Position numbers and translations under genes: made by a program. The notes beneath the pieces were generated by a model, which saw only the letters and a list, made by a program, of their open reading frames with translations, was not told where the DNA came from and ran no database searches. DNA of 64,000 nt from Betaproteobacteria bacterium (lineage in GTDB: Bacteria > Pseudomonadota > Gammaproteobacteria > Burkholderiales > Rhodocyclaceae), in assembly GCA_016234745.1 (NCBI GenBank), contig JACRAR010000055.1, positions 32,538-96,537 on the forward strand, read 5' to 3'. This document shows positions 44,499 to 53,648 of the stretch, piece after piece (positions within the stretch are counted from its first letter, which is position 1; each line of letters opens with the position of its first letter).

Positions 44499-45437
44499 AT
44501 GAGCAGCGATCTGCAATTCGGCGTCGCCGCGGGATCGACCACCGAACCTCCGCGCATCATCGCGCCGCTGCCCCAACTGCTCTTCTCTGCACGTTCGCGG
44601 CGTTTTGCGGCACTTGCCGAGGGCCACGTGCTCGGCGACTGGTTGCGTTTTCTCGGCCGGTTGACGCAAGCGCAGCATGAGGCACTGTCTGCCCAGGAGA
44701 ATCTGCCGCTGCCCGATGCTACGGCGCTTGATCGCGCGCGCAACCATGGCATGCCACCTCTGCCCGCGCAGCACTGGCCGCGCGCCGCTGCCTGGCGCAC
44801 TGCGCTGAGCCACATGCTGGGCTTCCTCAATACTGCTGATGTGCCGCAAGCCGTGCAGCACAGCTGCGACCGCCTTGCAGTTGCGAGTGTCGCGCAACTT
44901 GAAACTCTCGCGGATCGCGTTTTGCGTACCGAATACTTTGGTGAAGATGTTGAGCTGCTGCCTTTTGTTGCTGCCGCGCTGCAGATCTATTGGACAGCGC
45001 TTGCCGCAGCCTTGGGCAGCGCCGGCAAGAAAGACATCCCTACGCTGGATGTTCCGGGTGTCTGCCCATGCTGCGGTGCCTTGCCCGTGGCAAGCGTGGT
45101 CCGCAGCACCGCCGAGGCGAGCAACCTGCGCTATCTGCACTGCTCTCTGTGCAATACCGAGTGGAATCTGGTTCGCGTCAAGTGTGCTGCCTGCGATGGG
45201 ACCGGCAAGATCGCCTACCAATGTGTCGCAGGTTCCAATCTGCAGAACGCCGCGGCGATGCGTGCCGAAACTTGCGACGAATGCAAGAGTTATCTCAAGA
45301 TCCTTTACCTGGAACAAGCACCTGACGGAGATCCGGTTGCCGATGACTTGGCCACGTTGGGGCTCGACATGCTTGTCGACGCCGCCGGATATTCGCGAGC
45401 CGGCCCAAACTTGTTGTTCGTGCCAGGCAGCGGCTGA
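44499..45437 (+). CDS. fdhE: Formate dehydrogenase accessory protein FdhE
   Basis: 312 residues from the ATG at 44499, the one following a GGAGCGG site. FdhE is a cytoplasmic assembly factor for Tat-exported formate dehydrogenases. The C-terminal half has four CxxC pairs (CPCC, CSLC, CAAC, CDEC), which bind iron, in the usual order with LRYLHCSLCNTEWN between. It is separated from fdnI by a terminator-like hairpin and is followed by selA. Confidence 0.94.
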   Translation: MSSDLQFGVAAGSTTEPPRIIAPLPQLLFSARSRRFAALAEGHVLGDWLRFLGRLTQAQHEALSAQENLPLPDATALDRARNHGMPPLPAQHWPRAAAWRTALSHMLGFLNTADVPQAVQHSCDRLAVASVAQLETLADRVLRTEYFGEDVELLPFVAAALQIYWTALAAALGSAGKKDIPTLDVPGVCPCCGALPVASVVRSTAEASNLRYLHCSLCNTEWNLVRVKCAACDGTGKIAYQCVAGSNLQNAAAMRAETCDECKSYLKILYLEQAPDGDPVADDLATLGLDMLVDAAGYSRAGPNLLFVPGSG

Positions 45438-45501
45438 CTTCATGATCTTGAAGCGGGAATAGAATGAGCCCACGAACTTTCTGCCCGGTGCGGGTGAATG
45501 C

Positions 45502-46899
45502 ATGAACCAGCTCTCGCAACTCCCTTCGGTTGATCGTCTCCTGTCCGAATCCCGGTTGGTGGAACTTGCCGTTAATCATGGTCGCACGCTAATCACTGCC
45601 GCAGTACGCGCTGAACTGGCCGCCGCTCGGGCGTCTGCAAAGGACGGCGGCGGCGTGCCAGAGACCCACGCACTGATCGCCGCAATTGCCGAGCGCGTCG
45701 AAAGAGAAGCGCAGCCGAAACTGCGGCGTGTCTTCAATCTGACAGGAACGGTGCTGCATACCAATCTTGGCCGCGCCGCACTGCCCGAAGAGGCCGTCAC
45801 GGCCATGGTGATGGCCGCGCGTTCCGCCTGTGCGCTGGAATACGATGTCGAAACAGGCGGGCGGGGTGATCGTGACGATGTAGTGAACGAACTCCTTTGC
45901 GGACTGACCGGAGCCGAGTCTGCCACCATCGTCAATAACAATGCGGCTGCAGTTTTTCTGTTGCTCAATACACTGGCGCTGCGCAAAGAAGTGATCGTTT
46001 CGCGCGGCGAGCTGATCGAAATCGGCGGCGCTTTCCGCATACCGGACATCATGCAGCGAGCCGGGGTCAAGCTCATCGAAGTCGGCACCACCAACCGCAC
46101 GCATGCCAAGGATTTTACCGAAGCGCTCAGTTCGCGCACGGCCATGCTGCTGAAGGTCCATGCCAGCAACTACGCTGTGCAGGGATTTACCAAGGCCGTC
46201 GATGAAACCGAGTTGGCAGCCTTCGCCCACGGGCATGGCGTCCCCTTTGTCGTCGATCTCGGCAGTGGCACTTTGACCAACCTGGAGGAATGGGGTTTGC
46301 CGCACGAGCCGACACCGCGCCAGGCCATCGCTGCGGGAGCCGATCTGGTCAGTTTCTCCGGCGACAAATTGCTCGGCGGTCCGCAGGCCGGCATCATTGT
46401 GGGCCGCCGTGAACTGATTGCAAAGATCAAGAAGAATCCGCTCAAGCGCTGCCTGCGTGTGGGTAAATTGACGCTGGCCGCGCTCGAAGCCGTATTGCGG
46501 CTGTATCGCAATCCACAACAACTCGCTCAGCGTCTCACCACGCTCCGTTTGCTGACACGCGCCGCAGACGACATCCGGGCACAGGCCGAACGCTTGTTGC
46601 CGGTCTTGCAGGAAGTGCTTGCAACATGGCAAGTCAGTGTTACCTGCGAGGCACTGTCAAGCCAAATCGGCTCGGGTTCTCTGCCGGTGGACCGCTTGCC
46701 TTCAGCGGGCATAGTCGTGAGGCCACGCGGCAAGCGCTCCGGGATATTGCATGCCCTTGAGCGGCGCCTGCGCGGTTTGCCCGTGCCGGTGCTCGGACAT
46801 ATTGCCGACGCTGCGCTACGCCTCGATTTGCGCTGCATGGCGGAAGCCGAGGAACATGAATTCGCCGTCCAGCTGGCGAGGCTCGGATCCCCGGAATGA
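45502..46899 (+). CDS. selA: L-seryl-tRNA(Sec) selenium transferase
   Basis: A 465-residue PLP enzyme that turns Ser-tRNA(Sec) into Sec-tRNA(Sec) using selenophosphate. The PLP lysine lies in [15 protein letters not shown]. Other family segments are [43 protein letters not shown] and [14 protein letters not shown]. It starts 64 bp after fdhE; selB follows 10 bp after its stop. The selenophosphate synthase gene selD is not in this window. Confidence 0.96.
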   Translation: MNQLSQLPSVDRLLSESRLVELAVNHGRTLITAAVRAELAAARASAKDGGGVPETHALIAAIAERVEREAQPKLRRVFNLTGTVLHTNLGRAALPEEAVTAMVMAARSACALEYDVETGGRGDRDDVVNELLCGLTGAESATIVNNNAAAVFLLLNTLALRKEVIVSRGELIEIGGAFRIPDIMQRAGVKLIEVGTTNRTHAKDFTEALSSRTAMLLKVHASNYAVQGFTKAVDETELAAFAHGHGVPFVVDLGSGTLTNLEEWGLPHEPTPRQAIAAGADLVSFSGDKLLGGPQAGIIVGRRELIAKIKKNPLKRCLRVGKLTLAALEAVLRLYRNPQQLAQRLTTLRLLTRAADDIRAQAERLLPVLQEVLATWQVSVTCEALSSQIGSGSLPVDRLPSAGIVVRPRGKRSGILHALERRLRGLPVPVLGHIADAALRLDLRCMAEAEEHEFAVQLARLGSPE

Positions 46900-46909
46900 A
46901 ACCGATCAA

Positions 46910-48802
46910 ATGATTATTGGCACCGCGGGCCACATCGATCATGGCAAGACCACGCTGGTCAAAGCGCTCACCGGCGTGGATACCGACCGGCTGCCCGAGG
47001 AGAAAGCGCGCGGCATTACCCTCGACCTCGGCTATGCCTATTCCGACGCTGGCTTGCTCGGCTATGTCGATGTGCCGGGCCACGAAAAGCTCGTACACAA
47101 CATGCTTGCCGGGGCGACCGGAATCGATTTCCTGCTGCTGGTGGTTGCTGCCGATGATGGGCCAATGCCGCAAACGGTGGAACATCTGGCGATCGCTTCC
47201 CTGCTGGGCATTCAGCGTGCTGCGGTGGCGTTGACCAAGGCCGATCTCGCGACTCCAGAACGCCTGGCAGCCGCACGCGAGGAAGTGGCTGACCTGCTGG
47301 CAGGCTCTCCGTTCGCGCAGGCACCCGTGTTTGCCGTTGCCGCGACCGATGGCAGTGGCGTCGATGAGTTGAGAGGGCACTTGCAAGCTTCTGCGGCAAT
47401 GCTTGGCCAACGACAGGTAGGCGGCGGTTTTCGGCTCGCCATCGACCGCGTATTCACCATGCAGGGCATCGGGCTGATTGTCACCGGCACGGCTTTTTCG
47501 GGGCGCATCGCAGTTGGCGATGCAGTGTCCGTGACTCCTCCGGGGCTGACGGCGCGGGTACGCGGTCTGCATGTGCAAGATCGGCCGGCGCAAGAAGGTT
47601 GCGCCGGACAGCGTATCGCGATCAATCTTGCGGGAAATATCGAAAAGTCTGATCTCGCGCGCGGCATGTGGCTGGTCGCTCCGCGTCTACATCTGCCGCT
47701 GCAGCGCTTCCAGTGCGAGCTGCAGGCCTTGGAAACGGTGCGGCATTGGCAGCCCATGCATGTGCATCTCGGTGCGGCCGATGTTACCGGGCGGCTTGCC
47801 TTGCTCGAAGGTGAGACGTTGCCGCCTGGAACAACGCAACTTGCTGAAATTCTGCTCGACCAGCCCGTCGGTGCATTGTTGCACGATCGTTTCATCCTGC
47901 GCGATCAATCGGCCCTGCGCACCCTGGCCGGCGGCCGTGTACTCGACATCTTCCCCCCGACGCGCTACAAGCGGTCGGCCGCCCGACTCTCATTGCTGCG
48001 CCGGTGTGCCCAGGACGATCCGATGGCGGCCCTCCAGACTTCGCTTGAGCAGCAGCCGGCTGGTGTCGATCTTGATCGTTTCGCGCTCTGCCGCAATCGC
48101 GATGAGGATGCGTCACTCTGGACAACACTTGATCTCACGGTGATCGGGGAGCCAGGCAAGCGCCTGGGTTTTTCCCGCGCCAACTGGTTGAGGCTTGCCG
48201 AACGGGCGCTGTCTGCCTTGGCGGCAGAACATCAACGCGCACCGGAAATGATAGGGGTGGAGCATGACCGCCTGCGGCGGTTGACCCTGCCAGCGCTGAC
48301 ACGAAACGCTTTTGACCGCTTGGTCGCCGATCTGAACAGCACAGGAAAGCTGAATCAAACCGGGGGCTGGCTGCACCTGCCAGAGCACCGCGCTACTCTG
48401 TCGGCAGCGGACAGCGAACTTTGGACCCAATTGAAGCCGCAATTCTCCGACCAAGCTTTTCAGCCGCCACGCGTGCGTGACGTGGCCAAAGCCAGCGGTA
48501 TTGCCGAGGATACGGTGCGGCGGCTCTTGCAACGCGTGGCGCGCGTCGGATTTGTCTATCCGGTCGCGAAGGATCATTACTTTACTGCCGAAGCGGTGCA
48601 AACCCTGGCCGGTCATGTCGATGCGCTCTGCGGCAAAGACGGCGCGGCGCGCGCTGCCGCGTTGCGCGATCTGATCGGCGGCGGTCGCAAGGTCGCGATT
48701 CACATCCTCGAATTCTTCGACCGGGTCGGTTACACTCGACGCGTCAGGGATGCCCATGTGCGACGCGATGCGGGCATTTCACGGAGGTGGGTGCTGCAAT
48801 AA
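46910..48802 (+). CDS. selB: Selenocysteine-specific elongation factor
   Basis: 630 residues from the ATG at 46910; a longer frame reaching back into selA is not the gene. An EF-Tu-like GTPase domain comes first ([30 protein letters not shown]), then beta-barrel domains, then the C-terminal winged helices (about residue 430 onward) that bind the SECIS RNA ([22 protein letters not shown] and the later [14 protein letters not shown]). It delivers Sec-tRNA to the UGA of fdnG. The stop is 2 bp before selC. Confidence 0.96.
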   Translation: MIIGTAGHIDHGKTTLVKALTGVDTDRLPEEKARGITLDLGYAYSDAGLLGYVDVPGHEKLVHNMLAGATGIDFLLLVVAADDGPMPQTVEHLAIASLLGIQRAAVALTKADLATPERLAAAREEVADLLAGSPFAQAPVFAVAATDGSGVDELRGHLQASAAMLGQRQVGGGFRLAIDRVFTMQGIGLIVTGTAFSGRIAVGDAVSVTPPGLTARVRGLHVQDRPAQEGCAGQRIAINLAGNIEKSDLARGMWLVAPRLHLPLQRFQCELQALETVRHWQPMHVHLGAADVTGRLALLEGETLPPGTTQLAEILLDQPVGALLHDRFILRDQSALRTLAGGRVLDIFPPTRYKRSAARLSLLRRCAQDDPMAALQTSLEQQPAGVDLDRFALCRNRDEDASLWTTLDLTVIGEPGKRLGFSRANWLRLAERALSALAAEHQRAPEMIGVEHDRLRRLTLPALTRNAFDRLVADLNSTGKLNQTGGWLHLPEHRATLSAADSELWTQLKPQFSDQAFQPPRVRDVAKASGIAEDTVRRLLQRVARVGFVYPVAKDHYFTAEAVQTLAGHVDALCGKDGAARAAALRDLIGGGRKVAIHILEFFDRVGYTRRVRDAHVRRDAGISRRWVLQ

Positions 48803-48804
48803 AT

Positions 48805-48900
48805 GGAAGAGATCGTTCCCCGGTGGGGCGGCCGGTCTTCAAAACCGGCAGGGGTCGCCATGCGGTCCCTGGTGGGTTCGACTCCCACTCTCTTCCGCCA
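48805..48900 (+). tRNA. selC: tRNA-Sec (anticodon TCA)
   Basis: A 96-nt tRNA with the unusual 8-bp acceptor stem (GGAAGAGA with TCTCTTCC), long variable arm, anticodon loop CTTCAAA giving anticodon UCA (48839-48841), a TTCGA T-loop and an encoded CCA. It lies directly behind selB, so one transcript may include both. Its 3' end is the insertion point of the adjacent integrative element: the last 19 bases recur imperfectly at 57521-57537. Confidence 0.97.
48882..48900 (+). other. attL: selC 3' end used as integration site
   Basis: CTCCCACTCTCTTCCGCCA at the tRNA 3' end is repeated at 57521-57537 as CTCCCACTCTCTCCGCC (one T missing). The integrase gene starts about 160 bp away. Confidence 0.75.
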
Positions 48901-49011
48901 AGAGGCATCCGAGAAGTTCCGGTAGCGTCCGTAATAACCAATAACAGCAACGATTACAGCCGAATCAGTGGCCGGCTACGTCCAATAAAATCCGCTTGCA
49001 TCCGGCTCAAA

Positions 49012-49034
49012 GTGGGGGTATAAATGGGGGTATA
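49012..49034. repeat. Paired GGGGGTA direct repeat, left end of the selC element
   Basis: A GTGGGGGTATAAAT unit is followed by GGGGGTATA (49012-49034). The same double unit, as GTGGGGGTACAAAT then GGGGGTAC, occurs at 57441-57463 near the other end. Reverse-oriented single units lie at 49054-49062 and inside the integrase gene (TACCCCCAT at 49471 and 49492). Such clustered sites fit arm-type integrase binding. Confidence 0.6.
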
Positions 49035-49063
49035 GAATTTTTAGGCAGAGGAATATACCCCCA

Positions 49064-50287
49064 ATGCTCACTAATCCCGACTGCAAGAACGCGAAGCACA
49101 AAGACAAGCCCTACAAACTCTCCGACGACAAGGGGCTGTTCCTTCTGATCCATCCCAACGGCTCCAAGTATTGGCGCGTCAAGTACCGTGTTGCGGGCAA
49201 GGAAAAACTGCTGGCACTCGGCATTTATCCCGAAGTCTCTCTGGCCGAAGCCAGGGGCAAGCGCGATGAAGCTCGTAAGTTGCACAACAATGGCGTAGAT
49301 CCCGGCGTCCTCAAACAAGTGGAGAAACGCGCAAGGCAGATCGCCACGGCAAACAGCTTTGAAGCGCTAGCCAAGGAATGGCTTGGCAATGTAGAGCATA
49401 AATGGTCGGCAGATCATTACACCTACACCCTGCGCCGCTTCGAGGCTTATGTATTCCCCGAGATCGGATGTACCCCCATTTCCGAAATAAGTACCCCCAT
49501 GCTGTTAGCCATGGCCCGGAAGATCGAAGCCAAGGGGACCATAGAAACCACGCACAAAGTATTGAACGCCTGCGGCCAAGTGTTCCGGTTTGCAATCGCT
49601 TCGGGTCGCTGCGAGCGCAACCCGATTGTTGATTTGAAGGGAGCGATCAAGCCGAAGCCGGCGGCAAAGCACATGAACGCACTGCAAGAGAAGGAATTGC
49701 CCGCATTGTTGCGGAAGATGGATTGCTACGCGGGGGAGAATGGGGGAGAGCTGCAGACGCAATACGCATTGCAGCTATTGGCCCTGACCTTTGTACGTAC
49801 CGGCGAATTACGCGAAGCCACATGGAGCGAGTTTGATACAGACAAGGCGGAATGGCGCATCCCAGCAGAGCGCATGAAGATGAAAGCCCCTCACGCTGTC
49901 CCCCTCTCAAGTCAGGCCGTGGAAATCATCAAGAAGCTGAAAGAAATCAATGGTGCTTATAAGTATGTCTTTCCTGGCGTCAATCCACAAAAGCCCATGA
50001 GCAAGAATACCGTCCTGTTCGCGTTGTATCGAATGGGTTACCGAGGCAGGATGACCGGGCATGGTTTCAGGGCAGTGGCTTCAACTGTGCTGAATGAGCT
50101 TGGCTTCGATGCTGACGTGATCGAACGGCAATTAGCCCATGCGGAACGCAACAAGGTAAGGGCCGCATACCACCGTACAGAATACTTGCCAGAGCGCCGG
50201 AAGATGATGCAGCAATGGGCGGACTTGCTAGACGATTGGAAGAAAGACGAAAGTAAAGTGACACCAATCAAGAGCAAGGCGGCATAG
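49064..50287 (+). CDS. Tyrosine recombinase/integrase, P4 type
   Basis: A 407-residue integrase with an N-terminal arm-binding domain of the DUF4102 type (MLTNPDCKNAKHKDKPYKLS...LLALGIYPEVSLAEARGKRDEAR) and a C-terminal catalytic domain. The active-site set is visible: Arg in TFVRTGELREATWSEF, the HGFR box (MTGHGFRAVAS), and the Tyr-containing end (VRAAYHRTEYLPERRKMMQQWADLL). P4-type integrases commonly target tRNA genes, and this one follows selC by about 160 bp. It would catalyse integration and excision of the 8.6-kb element. Confidence 0.95.
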   Translation: MLTNPDCKNAKHKDKPYKLSDDKGLFLLIHPNGSKYWRVKYRVAGKEKLLALGIYPEVSLAEARGKRDEARKLHNNGVDPGVLKQVEKRARQIATANSFEALAKEWLGNVEHKWSADHYTYTLRRFEAYVFPEIGCTPISEISTPMLLAMARKIEAKGTIETTHKVLNACGQVFRFAIASGRCERNPIVDLKGAIKPKPAAKHMNALQEKELPALLRKMDCYAGENGGELQTQYALQLLALTFVRTGELREATWSEFDTDKAEWRIPAERMKMKAPHAVPLSSQAVEIIKKLKEINGAYKYVFPGVNPQKPMSKNTVLFALYRMGYRGRMTGHGFRAVASTVLNELGFDADVIERQLAHAERNKVRAAYHRTEYLPERRKMMQQWADLLDDWKKDESKVTPIKSKAA

Positions 50288-50400
50288 GCTCATCTGGCGA
50301 GCCACCAGCAGGCGATGATTTAGCAGTAGCAGCAAAAGCGGCGGGCAAGCTGTAGTAGCAGCAAACCCGCCTAACTCTCACAGTGAAAAGGAGCTTCACC
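50288..50400. repeat. Short AGTAGCAGCAAA direct repeats behind the integrase
   Basis: AGTAGCAGCAAA occurs twice within about 40 bp (near 50324 and 50354), with GGCGGG / CCCGCC able to pair around the second copy as a weak hairpin. No gene is seen. It may be part of the leader of the small-gene operon that follows. Confidence 0.35.
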
Positions 50401-50691
50401 ATGAAAGCTATCAGCAAGTCTACACCCCGCCCCGTTCGCGATGACTCTGATTCAACGTCGCCAAAGATTGACCGGGCCGACATTTATCCGTTAATTCCCA
50501 CCTACTCACCTGAAGATACGATGTTGTGCGTCAGTGAGATTCTGGCTTTCTTGTCAGGAGCAATGGAAAACGCAGAAGGTTCAAGTGAGAGCATCCCATG
50601 GTCTGGCGGATGTATGGGGCTTTCTCGGATTCTCGATGCTTGCCGCTACGCTCTCAACTATCACCTGGAGCAGAAAGGCGGTGCAGCATGA
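50401..50691 (+). CDS. Hypothetical protein of selC element
   Basis: 96 residues from the ATG at 50401, preceded by AAAAGGAG. The N-terminus is polar (MKAISKSTPRPVRDDSDST) and the rest helical (MLCVSEILAFLSGAMENAEG, LSRILDACRYALNYHLEQK). No family is recognised. It begins a run of overlapping small genes: the next start overlaps its stop by four bases. Confidence 0.6.
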   Translation: MKAISKSTPRPVRDDSDSTSPKIDRADIYPLIPTYSPEDTMLCVSEILAFLSGAMENAEGSSESIPWSGGCMGLSRILDACRYALNYHLEQKGGAA

Positions 50692-50945
50692 CTACCCCAT
50701 GCACTTCCCGCGGTGCCGAGTGCATCACACTTTGCAGCATCGCGGACCGCTTAAATGCTGTCGCGGCAATGCTATCTGGGATCAAACCTGTCTTGAACGA
50801 GATTGCCGATAAAGAAGACCTGTCCGAAGGTGCTGGCGGTTCTCTGGAAGTGATTGCCGGCTTGTCCGACTATGTCAACTTTGAAATCAGTGACATCTCT
50901 GTCCGGCTGAGCGCCTTTGGCACGGTGGAAGGCGGTGCAGCATGA
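50688..50945 (+). CDS. Hypothetical protein of selC element
   Basis: 85 residues, starting MTTPCTSRGAECITLCSIAD, with ATGA overlaps to the genes before and after it, so translational coupling is likely. The sequence is mostly helical and mildly acidic (NEIADKEDLSEGAGGSLEVI), ending GTVEGGAA like the KGGAA end of the gene before. I do not recognise it. Confidence 0.6.
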   Translation: MTTPCTSRGAECITLCSIADRLNAVAAMLSGIKPVLNEIADKEDLSEGAGGSLEVIAGLSDYVNFEISDISVRLSAFGTVEGGAA

Positions 50946-51259
50946 GCGTCAAGACCATTGAGGCCACGCAAGATGGAATCTTAGGAGCGAAGGCATGTCT
51001 TGCTGTTCTTCGGAACCTTGAAAAGACCGTAACTCCCGTTCCTTGGAGCGCGGAACAGGAAGTATGGAACGCCAAGCGCGATGATGCCATAGCCGCTTTT
51101 CTTGATGCAGCCGGTCCTTTACCACCTCGCGCTACTGGCGCTATGTCATTGCTAGCCGAGTTTGTAATTGCTGAAACTCAAGATGGCATGAATTATTTCA
51201 AAGATACATGGAAGCCTAGAGTCACGGTGACTAAGATGCCAAGAGGTTGCCGAGCATAA
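50942..51259 (+). CDS. Hypothetical protein of selC element
   Basis: 105 residues (MSVKTIEATQDGILGAKACL...), third of three genes joined by ATGA overlaps. Helical, with a conserved-looking middle (VPWSAEQEVWNAKRDDAIAAF). No domain is recognised. A CG-rich hairpin-like stretch follows (GCCGCGCC...GGGCGCGGC around 51272-51300), possibly ending the transcript. Confidence 0.55.
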   Translation: MSVKTIEATQDGILGAKACLAVLRNLEKTVTPVPWSAEQEVWNAKRDDAIAAFLDAAGPLPPRATGAMSLLAEFVIAETQDGMNYFKDTWKPRVTVTKMPRGCRA

Positions 51260-51332
51260 GCGACTGACCCTGCCGCGCCTGCTCCGGTGGGCGCGGCTTC
51301 CTCTTGCATTTATACTGAAACCGGAATAATCT

Positions 51333-51683
51333 ATGCCGATGCCAAAGGTCCAACAGAAGCCACTATTCTGGCTTGGTAACAGCCTGGAATCGGTCAAGTC
51401 ATTCTCGCCCGATGCACGACGCGATGCTGGCCACCAGTTGGGTATTGTGCAGGAAGGCAAGGAACCGGCTGACTGGAAGCCGATGGAAACAGTGGGTGTT
51501 GGCGTGCGGGAGATACGCATTCATGTTGGAACCAGCTACCGCGTGTTGTACGTCGCCAAGTTCGCCGAGGCAGTGTATGTGCTGCATGGCTTTGAAAAGA
51601 AGACCAGGCGCACGCCGAAGGCCGACATAGACCTTGCCAACAAGCGGTATCGCGATCTACTGAACGAGAGGAAACGGAAATGA
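51333..51683 (+). CDS. RelE/HigB-type toxin, phage Gp49-like
   Basis: A 116-residue protein of the phage-derived Gp49-like/HigB family. Family landmarks are LKSFSPDARRDAG in the form VKSFSPDARRDAGHQL, VREIRIHVGTSYRVLYVAKF and the EKKTRRTPKADIDLANKRY tail. Such toxins cut mRNA on the ribosome. The antitoxin gene follows with an ATGA overlap. In an integrative element the pair would help retention. Confidence 0.85.
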   Translation: MPMPKVQQKPLFWLGNSLESVKSFSPDARRDAGHQLGIVQEGKEPADWKPMETVGVGVREIRIHVGTSYRVLYVAKFAEAVYVLHGFEKKTRRTPKADIDLANKRYRDLLNERKRK

Positions 51684-52057
51684 ACAAACTGACCATGACC
51701 AAGGGGAGTGGCAATGTTTTCGCCGATCTGGGATTCGATGCCGAGGAAGCACAGAACCTGCAATTGCGCTCGCAAACCATGATGGCGGTGGAACACTGGT
51801 ACAAGGCCAGCGGACTCACTCAAGCGAAGGCGGCGCAGGCGCTGGGCCTCACTCAGCCGCGGCTCAATCAATTGCTCAAGGGCAAGATTAGCGAATTCAG
51901 CCTGGATGCGCTGGTGAATATGGCAACGCGCGCAGGGATGCGCATAGGCCTGACGATCAAGCCCGTTGCAGCGGTGAAAGTGGCACGAGCACGGACGACG
52001 GCGACGCCGAAGAAACCTACCAACAGCAAGACCGGCCACGCAAGGCGGGCGGCATAG
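51680..52057 (+). CDS. XRE/HigA-type antitoxin
   Basis: A 125-residue HTH antitoxin. Its HTH lies at about residues 47-82 (HWYKASGLTQAKAAQALGLTQPRLNQLLKGKISEFSLDALVNMATRAGM), with a basic Ala/Thr/Lys-rich tail that is longer than usual. The start overlaps the toxin stop. It would neutralise the upstream HigB-like toxin and repress the operon. Confidence 0.87.
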   Translation: MNKLTMTKGSGNVFADLGFDAEEAQNLQLRSQTMMAVEHWYKASGLTQAKAAQALGLTQPRLNQLLKGKISEFSLDALVNMATRAGMRIGLTIKPVAAVKVARARTTATPKKPTNSKTGHARRAA

Positions 52058-52135
52058 CGACCATGAAGCGCGCGCAGATCATTCCAATGACGCGGCGCGG
52101 CTCCTGATTGAAGGATGCATGGGAAGGCGTGCGAG

Positions 52136-52864
52136 ATGAACAAGAAACCCACTGGACTCATAGGCAGGGCGATGGACGAAGCTCCATCCGATAAAAAAAA
52201 GCGTGAAGCGAGGGATTCGTATATTGATGAATGGAAGAAGGCGAGTTCCGCGCAAATTCGGTCTCTTAGAAAGGAACCCAAGGAATTCTTGATTAGTTTG
52301 CTGCTCAGGATAATTGCTGGGCATGCCTACGATAGGCATGTGGCGGAACCACAAACAATCAATGAACTCCTTGCTGAAGTTTTAGAACTAGAAATTTTGA
52401 ACGAGAAGTTGTGGAATGGCACGCTTAAGAAGGAAGATCAGCTGGCAGCCCTTAAGCAATGGGAGAGCGAAGCTAATGCAAGGGCTGGAGATAACGTTAA
52501 TAGACTTGTCGAGATTGGACGTATGGTGGGTTCATTCCGGGCACAGATTGCCCAGCACGAGAATATAGAGGCGGCAAGGAAATTGAAAGAGAACCTAGCA
52601 AAGGGGCCAAGAAAAGCTGCTGAGAATCGGACAAGTGAAGCCAACGACCGCAACAAGCTTCTTGAGCGAGCGATTAACGAACTATTCGACAAGCCAGATA
52701 AGCCAGGGTGGGTATGGACTAATACCGAAATCACATCGTATCTTTGCTGCCAGTCCACAATAAAGTCTGGCAAATCCGCAATCGCCGCGAGAGTAAAAAC
52801 GAAAGCAGCAGAGTTCCGCAAGCGGAGAAAAGAGTTACTGGCGAATCAATACCACAATCAGTAA
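52136..52864 (+). CDS. Hypothetical coiled-coil protein
   Basis: About 242 residues from the ATG at 52136 (an earlier ATG at 52115 adds seven). Highly charged and helical throughout (EDQLAALKQWESEANARAGDN, AARKLKENLAKGPRKAAENRTSEANDRNKLLERAINELF), so largely coiled-coil. A WVWTNTEITSYL segment near the end could be a small winged helix. It is AT-richer than neighbouring host genes. A perfect palindrome begins in its stop codon region. No family is recognised. Confidence 0.65.
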   Translation: MNKKPTGLIGRAMDEAPSDKKKREARDSYIDEWKKASSAQIRSLRKEPKEFLISLLLRIIAGHAYDRHVAEPQTINELLAEVLELEILNEKLWNGTLKKEDQLAALKQWESEANARAGDNVNRLVEIGRMVGSFRAQIAQHENIEAARKLKENLAKGPRKAAENRTSEANDRNKLLERAINELFDKPDKPGWVWTNTEITSYLCCQSTIKSGKSAIAARVKTKAAEFRKRRKELLANQYHNQ

Positions 52865-52884
52865 TTCACTGGCCAGTGAATTAC
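52861..52884. repeat. 24-bp perfect palindrome
   Basis: GTAATTCACTGG is followed without a spacer by its exact reverse complement CCAGTGAATTAC. It begins at the stop codon of the preceding gene and lies 97 bp before alpA. No T-run follows, so an operator or a recombination/replication site is more likely than a terminator. Confidence 0.6.
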
Positions 52885-52980
52885 ATATTGTTCAGGAATA
52901 TCAGTAACATGCGTTAGATTACGCTTTGGTTCGTTGCTATGCTGTAGTCGTCAAATCCATCACGACTAGGAGCATAGAAA

Positions 52981-53259
52981 ATGAATCAACAACCCCGGCG
53001 CTTGATGCGCCTCCCCGAAGTAATGCACGCTGTCGGTTACCGCCGAACAGCAATTTACGACAAGGTCAAATCGAGAGAATTTCCGGCGCCAATATCGCTG
53101 GGTGCTCGCGCTCGCGCAGTAGCTTGGACCTCGGATTCAATCGAAGCCTGGATTGAATCGCGCGTCAGAGGTCAGGGCAATGCGGCAAAGGCTCCAGTTC
53201 CGACGAGGAACAAGAAAAAGGCGGCAGTGGTAATAGAGTCGGAAATGGTGTCAGCGTGA
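52981..53259 (+). CDS. alpA: AlpA-family phage/element transcriptional regulator
   Basis: A 92-residue regulator with the AlpA HTH at the N-terminus (RLMRLPEVMHAVGYRRTAIYDKVKSREFPAPISLG, then AVAWTSDSIEAWIESR). AlpA proteins activate excision or late functions of P4-like elements. The ATG has AGGAG nine bases upstream. The last bases overlap the next gene (ATGA-type), starting a five-gene coupled run. Confidence 0.87.
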   Translation: MNQQPRRLMRLPEVMHAVGYRRTAIYDKVKSREFPAPISLGARARAVAWTSDSIEAWIESRVRGQGNAAKAPVPTRNKKKAAVVIESEMVSA

Positions 53260-53648
53260 TTGCCGCCATGGGCTCGCCAGCCAGAAACGGCGAGACCCGC
53301 ACCAGCGGCAAACTGGTCGGGCCTCAAATCAAAGCTCCCACAAGCGAATTCTGCTTCCCAACTATTCCCTCTGTCAAGGCTGCTGTCTTAGCCGATCTGC
53401 TCAGCGGCCGGAAAATCACACATCTTGATTGCTGGCGCGAGCACGGATCAAGCCGACTTTCACATCACATCCTGAGACTGCGCAAGGCCGGATTCCCTGT
53501 CATCACGCAAGAAATTGATGCAAAGACGAGCGACGGCAGGGTAGCGCAGATTGGTCTCTACAGCCTTCCAACAGAAGCGATAGAGGCTGCTGGCGAGCGT
53601 GGGCTTATGTTCATCACCGAAGTGCAGACAGCCAGGGGGATGATATGA
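53256..53648 (+). CDS. Hypothetical protein with HTH-like middle
   Basis: 130 residues. The middle segment (KAAVLADLLSGRKITHLDCWREHGSSRLSHHILRLRKAGFPVITQE) looks like a winged-helix domain of the type found in phage-encoded DNA-binding proteins. It overlaps alpA and the following zinc-ribbon gene by four bases each. Likely a regulator or replication helper of the element. Confidence 0.65.
   Translation: MIAAMGSPARNGETRTSGKLVGPQIKAPTSEFCFPTIPSVKAAVLADLLSGRKITHLDCWREHGSSRLSHHILRLRKAGFPVITQEIDAKTSDGRVAQIGLYSLPTEAIEAAGERGLMFITEVQTARGMI

Noticed and set aside
49012..49500. GGGGGTA repeats considered as a CRISPR-like array
   Set aside because: Repeats are too short, irregularly spaced and in both orientations; they fit integrase arm sites better.
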